Source: Candidatus Melainabacteria bacterium (GTDB taxonomy: Bacteria > Cyanobacteriota > Vampirovibrionia > Obscuribacterales > Obscuribacteraceae). From it: a stretch of DNA of 11,549 bases. The translations under genes and the position numbers were made by a program. Below are positions 6,445 to 11,549 of this stretch, piece after piece. Numbering within the stretch: position 1 is the stretch's first letter; each line of letters opens with the position of its first letter. The notes beneath the pieces were generated by a model, which saw nothing but the letters and a program-made list of their open reading frames with translations, did not search any database and was not told the origin of the DNA. Where the stretch lies: positions 1 to 11,549 of the forward strand of contig JACMKL010000737.1 in assembly GCA_014380105.1 (NCBI GenBank). The letters are read 5' to 3'.

Positions 6445-6933
6445 GTGGAAAAACGTGCGGTCATTGCTCTTAAAGGTCCACTTGGAGCTGGAAAGACCAC
6501 GTTTGTCAAAGGTCTGGCCGAGAAATTGGGCATCAGAGAAACCGTTCAAAGCCCTACCTTTACTATGTTGAATGAATACCACTCAGGGCGAATGCCTCTT
6601 TATCATCTCGATCTATATCGACTGAGTGAGTCGACTCCCGAGCAAGGTGAAGCAATCGTTGAACAATTGGTCTTCCAATTAGAGGAATTCATCCACCAGG
6701 ACATGGTTTGCGTGATCGAGTGGAGCGAATTGTTCAAAGTCAGTGTCAACCATCCCTCCTATCTGGACGAGTTGGACTATCTTGAAATCCAGTTGTCCTA
6801 CGGGTTGTCGTCAAGCGGCGGGGAGGATATCGAAGATGAAGCCGGTCGTATAGCCACTTTCAGAAGTTGCGGAGAAGATTCCGCGCGCGTAATAGCGCTA
6901 GTTGTCGGGAAGTCGGGCGAATGGCAAAGGTGA
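6445..6933 (+). CDS. tsaE: tRNA threonylcarbamoyladenosine biosynthesis ATPase TsaE
   Basis: TsaE is the small ATPase that works with TsaB, TsaC and TsaD to make N6-threonylcarbamoyladenosine at position 37 of tRNAs reading ANN codons. Counting from GTG 6445, residues 11-18 are the P-loop GPLGAGKT. SPTFTMLNEY at 36-45 is the conserved switch-like segment, LYHLDLYRL at 52-60 is the family motif, and VIEW at 90-93 is the Walker B region with its Glu-Trp pair. The C-terminal half is somewhat longer than usual, with an acidic Ser/Gly-rich insertion around 121-133. GTG 6445 has no convincing Shine-Dalgarno site and would drop the conserved N-terminal helix, so the real start is probably upstream (see 6370-6444). 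TsaE identity is firm; only the start is doubtful. It ends 76 nt before the first possible topA start. Confidence 0.93.
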   Translation: MEKRAVIALKGPLGAGKTTFVKGLAEKLGIRETVQSPTFTMLNEYHSGRMPLYHLDLYRLSESTPEQGEAIVEQLVFQLEEFIHQDMVCVIEWSELFKVSVNHPSYLDELDYLEIQLSYGLSSSGGEDIEDEAGRIATFRSCGEDSARVIALVVGKSGEWQR

Positions 6934-7147
6934 GCAAAATTTTCGGTTTCTGAATAAACGGCTTGAAACCGCCCCCTGCTTTCGCTCAAAAACCTTTCTC
7001 ATCATGTAATTGATGAATGTTCACGTATCACAAAAAGGGGTGCCTTTCGGACGGGCGGATTTTCTGAGGGGGGTTGACGACCGTGTTATAGTACCGGCTT
7101 GTCTGCATATCTTGACAGGTTGGATGTACCGAGGTGCCGCATATCTA

Positions 7148-9496
7148 ATGGCAAAATCACTGGTTATTGTTGAGTCGCCGAAAAAAGCGAAAACTATTAG
7201 TAAGATTCTGGGCAAGGACTTTACCGTTAAAGCCAGTGTCGGTCACGTGCGGGATCTACCGCGCAATAAGCTTGGCGTAAACGTCAGAAAAAATTTCGAA
7301 CCCTTGTATGAGGTGCTCAAAGAGAAAGAGCCAATCGTACAAGAACTAAAAGATGCAGCTGAAGAAGCTGACACTGTCTATCTTGCGCCAGACCCTGACC
7401 GCGAGGGTGAAGCGATCGCATGGCACCTATCTGAAATTCTCGATCTGCCTGCGAAGAAAGTTCATCGTATCGAGTTTAACGAAATCACCAAAGAAGCTGT
7501 TCTTGCCGCAATCAAGTCTCCGCGCAAAATCGACAAACGTCTTGTTGATGCGCAACAGGCGCGACGCGTATTAGATAGATTGGTGGGCTACAAAATCAGC
7601 CCATTGCTCTGGAGAAAGGTTAATGGACGATCTGCCGGACGCGTTCAGAGCGTAGCGGTGCGATTGATCTGTGAGCGCGAAGTTGAAGTTGATAGTTTTA
7701 ATGCAACGGAATACTGGTCAATCAAGGCTGAAGTATCTCGCGCCAGATCCAAATCTTCCTTTTTAGCTTCTTTATATAAGTATGATGGCAAACGCGTTAT
7801 CGCTGCTTCCGAAAAATCAGCCGCTAATACGACCATAATCGACAGCGAGAAAATGGCGAACAAAATCGTCAAATCCTTTGAAGACAAGGATTTCACAGTC
7901 AGTTCAGTATCAGAAAAATCGAGCCAGAGACAACCTTCAGCTCCATTCATTACATCGACATTGCAACGTGAAGCCGCCACTGTGCTTAGCTATGCGGTTA
8001 AGAAAACCATGCAAGTCGCTCAGACTTTGTATGAAGGTGTAGAACTCGGTACCGAAGGCGCAACTGGTCTCATCACATATATGAGAACTGACTCGACTCG
8101 TGTCGCCGCATCCGCTCAGGAAGAGGCTCTTGCCTATATCGAAAACAGATATGGAAAAGACTATTGCCCTGATAAACCACGCGTTTATACAAGAAAAGCT
8201 AAAAATATGCAGGATGCGCACGAGGCGATTCGCCCGTCCTATCCGGACAAAACGCCTGAATCAATCAGATCGTTTTTAAGTAATGACCAGTACAAACTCT
8301 ATAAATTGATATGGGAACGCTTTATGGCGAGCCAAATGTCAGCTGCCGAGTTGAATACACGTACAGCCGAAATGACGGCTGGTGATGCAATTTTCAGGGC
8401 TTCAAGCACAGATGTAAAATTCGCTGGATTTATGATTGTCTATAACCGTCCACTGAAGGGGCAGGACAACGATCAAGATTCATCCGATGAAACAAATGAC
8501 AACGGTGAAATGAGTGGAGATGGTCAAAATCTTCCTGATCTCACCAAGGGTGAGGCACTCAAACTCAAAGATCTAAAACCAAATCAGCATTTCACTCAGC
8601 CACCTCCACGGTTCAGCGAAGCGAGTCTGGTTAAGACTTTGGAAGAGCTAGGCATTGGTAGACCATCTACTTATTCGGCCACAGTTTCGACAATCATCGA
8701 TCGTAAATATGTTGAGAGAATCAACAAAACACTCAATCCAACAAAGCTTGGAATCGCTGTCAATCTTCTACTTGTCGAACACTTCGGCAGTATCGTTGAC
8801 GTCCACTTCACAGCCGATATGGAATCCAAACTCGACTTGATCGAAGAAGATAAGGTCGACTGGCACGGCATGCTCAAAGAGTTCTATAAACCTTTTGGCG
8901 AAACTCTGAAACGTGCCGAAGAAAACATGAACAAGGTGATCATTCTCAGTGATCAACAATGTCCGGCTTGTGGAGAGCAGATGGCAATTCGCTCTTCGCG
9001 TTTCGGTCAATTCCTTGGCTGTATCAAATATCCTGAATGCAAAACAAAAATTGCACTCACCAAGGATGGCTTGCCAGTTCCTGAAGACAGACCGTCAGAA
9101 GAAAAGTGCAAGACATGCAGCGCGCCAATGCTCATTCGCTACGGCAGATACGGAGACTATTTGGCATGCTCTGTTGAAGAGTGCACCGAACAGAGACCAA
9201 TTCTGAAGGTGACTGGGGTCAAATGTCCTCGCGAAGATTGCGATGGGGAGATTGTTGAGAAGAAGTCACGTCGTGGAAAAATATTCTACGGTTGCAGCAA
9301 CTACTCGCAAAATCAGTGCACATCTGCATATTGGTATCCTCCTGTAATCTCCGGTGGTCCTAATAACTCCAACCGTTGCCCACAGTGCGAGACCATGTTG
9401 ATCTACAAAACCTTGAAGCGGGGTGACCAGGTCGCTTGCTCAAGCAAGGAATGCACCTTCGCTCAGCCGATTACAGGCGAAGAGAAGCACGCATAA
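7148..9496 (+). CDS. topA: DNA topoisomerase I (type IA)
   Basis: TopA relaxes negatively supercoiled DNA by passing a strand through a transient single-strand break held by a 5'-phosphotyrosine. Starting at ATG 7148 (MAKSLVIVESPKKAKTI) gives 782 residues. The TOPRIM domain shows Glu9 in VIVESP and DPDRE with Asp82, Asp84 and Glu86. DAQQARRVLDRLVGYKISP and SAGRVQSVAVRLI follow; the catalytic tyrosine is Tyr311 in ITYMRTDST. DAHEAIRPS and FSEASLVKTLEELGIGRPSTY mark the later core. An acidic Asp/Asn/Glu-rich insert lies at about 439-461. The C-terminus (about 605-770) holds four zinc ribbons with Cys pairs, ending CPQC and CSSKEC. The frame stays open to TTG 7010, adding 46 residues, but family homology begins at 7148, where GAGG lies 13 nt upstream. 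An intrinsic terminator follows 44 nt after the stop. Confidence 0.97.
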   Translation: MAKSLVIVESPKKAKTISKILGKDFTVKASVGHVRDLPRNKLGVNVRKNFEPLYEVLKEKEPIVQELKDAAEEADTVYLAPDPDREGEAIAWHLSEILDLPAKKVHRIEFNEITKEAVLAAIKSPRKIDKRLVDAQQARRVLDRLVGYKISPLLWRKVNGRSAGRVQSVAVRLICEREVEVDSFNATEYWSIKAEVSRARSKSSFLASLYKYDGKRVIAASEKSAANTTIIDSEKMANKIVKSFEDKDFTVSSVSEKSSQRQPSAPFITSTLQREAATVLSYAVKKTMQVAQTLYEGVELGTEGATGLITYMRTDSTRVAASAQEEALAYIENRYGKDYCPDKPRVYTRKAKNMQDAHEAIRPSYPDKTPESIRSFLSNDQYKLYKLIWERFMASQMSAAELNTRTAEMTAGDAIFRASSTDVKFAGFMIVYNRPLKGQDNDQDSSDETNDNGEMSGDGQNLPDLTKGEALKLKDLKPNQHFTQPPPRFSEASLVKTLEELGIGRPSTYSATVSTIIDRKYVERINKTLNPTKLGIAVNLLLVEHFGSIVDVHFTADMESKLDLIEEDKVDWHGMLKEFYKPFGETLKRAEENMNKVIILSDQQCPACGEQMAIRSSRFGQFLGCIKYPECKTKIALTKDGLPVPEDRPSEEKCKTCSAPMLIRYGRYGDYLACSVEECTEQRPILKVTGVKCPREDCDGEIVEKKSRRGKIFYGCSNYSQNQCTSAYWYPPVISGGPNNSNRCPQCETMLIYKTLKRGDQVACSSKECTFAQPITGEEKHA

Positions 9497-9540
9497 AAGT
9501 TCGAAAAAGAACGAAAAATCAGTGAGAAACATCCGGATCG

Positions 9541-9571
9541 GGCGGCGCCTAGCGTCGCCTTTTCCTTTTCT
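9541..9571 (+). terminator. Intrinsic terminator of topA
   Basis: GGCGGCGC (9541-9548) pairs with GCGTCGCC (9552-9559) over a CTA loop, an 8-bp GC-rich stem with one G-U pair. It is followed directly by TTTTCCTTTTCT. This is a classic rho-independent terminator 44 nt past the topA stop and separates topA from clpC. Confidence 0.85.
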
Positions 9572-9826
9572 GTGAAGCAACTTCCTTTACGCGCGCGAGC
9601 CGGCAGGCTTGTCATTGACTGCTTTTCTCGACAACATCATTAAAACTTAGCGAATCGTCGCGCCAACAAGTGCGGCAGAATGCCATTATTAATGTGGAGT
9701 GGTAGCCGGCGCTTGGAAAGTCTAATAGCCGCTTATCGCACGCTCTAGGGAACAAAAGCGTGTTAGATAGCTTCAAAGAAAGGAACTCAGCCGTGGATTG
9801 ACACCGCAACCCGGTTGGTTAGCTGA
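9572..9826. other. Non-coding leader region between topA and clpC
   Basis: No convincing gene is seen here; a 65-codon minus-strand frame has no coding signature. The main structure is an imperfect hairpin at 9731-9772: CACGCT (9739-9744) pairs with AGCGTG (9757-9762), and outer GCTTATC can pair with GATAGC with a bulge. Isolated TTGACT (9615-9620) and TTGACA (9798-9803) boxes lack a well-placed -10. No CIRCE or CtsR-type heat-shock operator was found. Confidence 0.4.
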
Positions 9827-9835
9827 TGTTAGAAT
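9827..9835 (+). promoter_or_regulatory. Extended -10 promoter for clpC
   Basis: TG-T-TAGAAT forms an extended -10 element (TGn plus a hexamer one base from TATAAT). It is 38 nt upstream of the clpC ATG, predicting a short leader from about 9842 that includes the Shine-Dalgarno site. No good -35 lies at 17-18 bp; TTGACA at 9798 is too far (26 bp spacer). Confidence 0.42.
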
Positions 9836-9855
9836 GTAATCACTTTAGCGGGGTC

Positions 9856-9861
9856 AGGAGG
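9856..9861 (+). promoter_or_regulatory. Ribosome binding site of clpC
   Basis: AGGAGG is a full anti-Shine-Dalgarno match, 11 nt before ATG 9873. The spacing is somewhat long but workable, and this is the strongest site of its kind in the window. It fixes the clpC start. Confidence 0.8.
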
Positions 9862-9872
9862 CTTGAGCCGCC

Positions 9873-11549
9873 ATGTTTGAAAGGTTTACCGAGAAGGCCA
9901 TTAAGGTCATCATGCTTGCGCAAGAGGAAGCACGTAGACTGGGCCACAATTTCGTCGGTACCGAGCAAATTCTTCTTGGATTGATCGGGGAAGGAACGGG
10001 TATCGCAGCGAAGACACTCAAATCAATGGGTGTCAATTTGAAAGACGCTCGTGTAGAGGTCGAGAAAATAATCGGCCGCGGATCGGGATTTGTAGCTGTA
10101 GAGATTCCCTTTACTCCTCGCGCCAAAAGAGTGCTCGAGTTGTCTTGGGACGAAGCACGTCAACTCGGTCACAACTACATCGGCACTGAGCACCTTCTGT
10201 TAGGGCTCATTCGTGAAGGTGAAGGCGTTGCCGCCCGAGTGTTGGAAAACCTCGGCGTAGACCTCACCAAGGTCCGCTCACATGTAATTAGATTGCTAGG
10301 TGAGAGCGGCGCAGCTACAGCAGGTGGAGCAACATCGACAAGTACGGGTCGCTCTAAGACTCCTACTCTTGACGAGTTTGGTCTTAATCTGACTCAGGCT
10401 GCATCCGAAAACAGACTCGATCCGGTTGTCGGACGTGAAAAAGAAATTGAACGCGTAATTCAAATTCTTGGACGACGTACGAAAAACAACCCTGTGCTCA
10501 TCGGTGAGCCAGGTGTTGGTAAAACCGCGATTGCGGAAGGACTTGCTATCCGCATCGTCAATTCTGACGTTCCGGACATTTTGACGGACAAGAAAATTGT
10601 CATGCTCGATATCGGTCTTCTCGTTGCTGGTACTAAGTATCGCGGCGAATTCGAAGAACGCTTGAAGAAGATCATGGATGAAATTCGCGGTGCAGGCAAC
10701 GTTATGCTTGTGATCGACGAATTGCACACTTTGATTGGCGCAGGCGCTGCCGAAGGCGCTATTGATGCTGCAAACATCTTAAAACCAGCACTCGCTCGCG
10801 GCGAACTACAATGCATCGGCGCGACGACAATGGACGAATACAGAAAGCATATTGAACGAGATGCTGCTCTAGAACGTAGATTCCAACCGGTTATTATCGA
10901 TCCACCGTCAGTTGACGAAACTATCGAAATTCTGCGCGGATTGCGTCAAAAGTATGAAGAGCATCACCGCTTGGTCATCTCAGATGAGGCAATCGAACAA
11001 GCCGCTAAGTTATCTGACCGCTATATCAGCGATCGTTTCTTACCGGACAAAGCGATTGACCTTATTGACGAAGCCTCTTCCAGAGTGCGTTTACGTGCAT
11101 CATCTTTGCCGCCAGAAGGTAAAGAAGTAGAGCGTGAATTGCGTGCTGTTCGTCGCGACAAAGAAATGTCTATTCGTAATCAAGAATTCGAAAAGGCCGC
11201 TTCATTGCGCGAACAAGAAACAAAACTCTCCGAGAAAATTCGTGAAATCCAGGCTGCCTGGAAAGCCAAACAAGAAACCGAGAAGCCTGTAGTTACCGCA
11301 GAAGAGGTGGCTTATGTAGTCAGTTCTTGGACCGGAATTCCACTTTTGAAGTTGACTGAAGGCGAATCTGAAAAACTGCTCCACATGTCTGATGTTTTAC
11401 ACCAACGTGTAATCGGACAAGACGAAGCAGTAGAAGCAGTATGCAAAGCGATTAGACGCGCAAGAGTGGGATTGAAAAATCCAAATCGTCCAATCGGATC
11501 ATTTATTTTCTCCGGTCCTACTGGGGTTGGTAAAACCGAGCTGGCGAAA
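9873..11549 (+). CDS. clpC: ATP-dependent Clp protease ATP-binding subunit ClpC (3' end cut by window edge)
   Basis: ClpC is a hexameric AAA+ unfoldase that feeds substrates into the ClpP protease. The visible 559 codons, about two thirds of the usual length near 820, have no stop. Two Clp_N repeats occupy about 1-143 (GHNFVGTEQILLGLIGEG and GHNYIGTEHLLLGLIREG). The first AAA+ domain has Walker A GEPGVGKT (211-218), Walker B MLVIDE (278-283), GATT (316-319) and the arginine-finger segment ERRF (334-337). A UVR-type coiled middle domain follows (about 427-460, NQEFEKAASLREQETKL); it separates ClpC from ClpA and from ClpB with its longer middle domain. The second AAA+ domain begins with VIGQDEAV (513-520) and reaches Walker A GPTGVGKT (548-555). 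The ATG is supported by the AGGAGG site and the family N-terminus. The N-domain is, from memory, close to cyanobacterial ClpC. Confidence 0.97.
   Translation, partial: MFERFTEKAIKVIMLAQEEARRLGHNFVGTEQILLGLIGEGTGIAAKTLKSMGVNLKDARVEVEKIIGRGSGFVAVEIPFTPRAKRVLELSWDEARQLGHNYIGTEHLLLGLIREGEGVAARVLENLGVDLTKVRSHVIRLLGESGAATAGGATSTSTGRSKTPTLDEFGLNLTQAASENRLDPVVGREKEIERVIQILGRRTKNNPVLIGEPGVGKTAIAEGLAIRIVNSDVPDILTDKKIVMLDIGLLVAGTKYRGEFEERLKKIMDEIRGAGNVMLVIDELHTLIGAGAAEGAIDAANILKPALARGELQCIGATTMDEYRKHIERDAALERRFQPVIIDPPSVDETIEILRGLRQKYEEHHRLVISDEAIEQAAKLSDRYISDRFLPDKAIDLIDEASSRVRLRASSLPPEGKEVERELRAVRRDKEMSIRNQEFEKAASLREQETKLSEKIREIQAAWKAKQETEKPVVTAEEVAYVVSSWTGIPLLKLTEGESEKLLHMSDVLHQRVIGQDEAVEAVCKAIRRARVGLKNPNRPIGSFIFSGPTGVGKTELAK

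Noticed and set aside
7074..7117. TTGACG (7074) and TTGACA (7112) as topA promoters
   Set aside because: TATAGT at 7087 is only 7 bp from the first box. The second has no -10 at 16-18 bp and would start transcription at or past the ATG.
7010..7147. 46-residue N-terminal extension of topA from TTG 7010
   Set aside because: The frame is open, but the sequence has no resemblance to topoisomerase I. The family N-terminus (MAKSLVIVESP) starts at ATG 7148 and TTG lacks a ribosome binding site.
9612..9809. Minus-strand 65-codon frame in the topA-clpC gap
   Set aside because: No Shine-Dalgarno site, no recognisable motif, and odd composition; a chance frame.
10296..10816. Minus-strand frames of 118 and 143 codons within clpC
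   Set aside because: Both lie antisense to well-conserved AAA+ coding sequence and are shadows.

Overview
This is a chromosomal window of moderate GC. It carries ordinary housekeeping genes mixed with poorly characterised, proline-rich, secreted or envelope-type genes. The best taxonomic clue is the clpC start at the right edge. Its double Clp_N domain (opening MFERFTEKAIKVIMLAQEEA, with GHNFVGTEQ and GHNYIGTEH repeats) is, from memory, almost the same as plastid and cyanobacterial ClpC. No photosynthesis gene is present, and the lineage-specific TPR and proline-rich proteins fit a non-photosynthetic member of the cyanobacterial phylum (Vampirovibrionia/Melainabacteria, perhaps Obscuribacterales). 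This placement is inference, not a search result.

Layout, left to right. (1) The left edge cuts a long proline-rich, probably disordered protein that ends in a double zinc ribbon (+). (2) It converges, with a 2-nt gap, on a minus-strand pair: coaE (dephospho-CoA kinase) and, upstream of it, a secreted proline-rich protein of unknown function. (3) A CorA-type divalent-cation channel diverges from that pair. (4) A two-gene unit follows: a secreted TPR protein joined by a TAATG stop/start overlap to a protein with two degenerate LysM-like repeats. (5) The gap at 6017-6444 holds a perfect TTGACA-17-TATGAT promoter and an RNA of about 200 nt whose ends pair over 14 bp, most like a 6S RNA. (6) tsaE (tRNA t6A biosynthesis) follows; its conserved N-terminus seems to be encoded upstream of the first canonical start codon. 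(7) topA (DNA topoisomerase I with four C-terminal zinc ribbons) ends in a clear intrinsic terminator. (8) A leader region of about 300 nt precedes clpC, which has an extended -10 promoter and a strong Shine-Dalgarno site and is cut by the right edge at its second Walker A motif.

The housekeeping genes serve unrelated tasks (CoA synthesis, metal transport, tRNA modification, DNA supercoiling, protein quality control), so no single pathway links them. The least explained items are the candidate 6S-like RNA, the missing tsaE start codon and the TPR/LysM-like pair. I see no CRISPR array, insertion sequence, tRNA, rRNA, phage or toxin-antitoxin signal.
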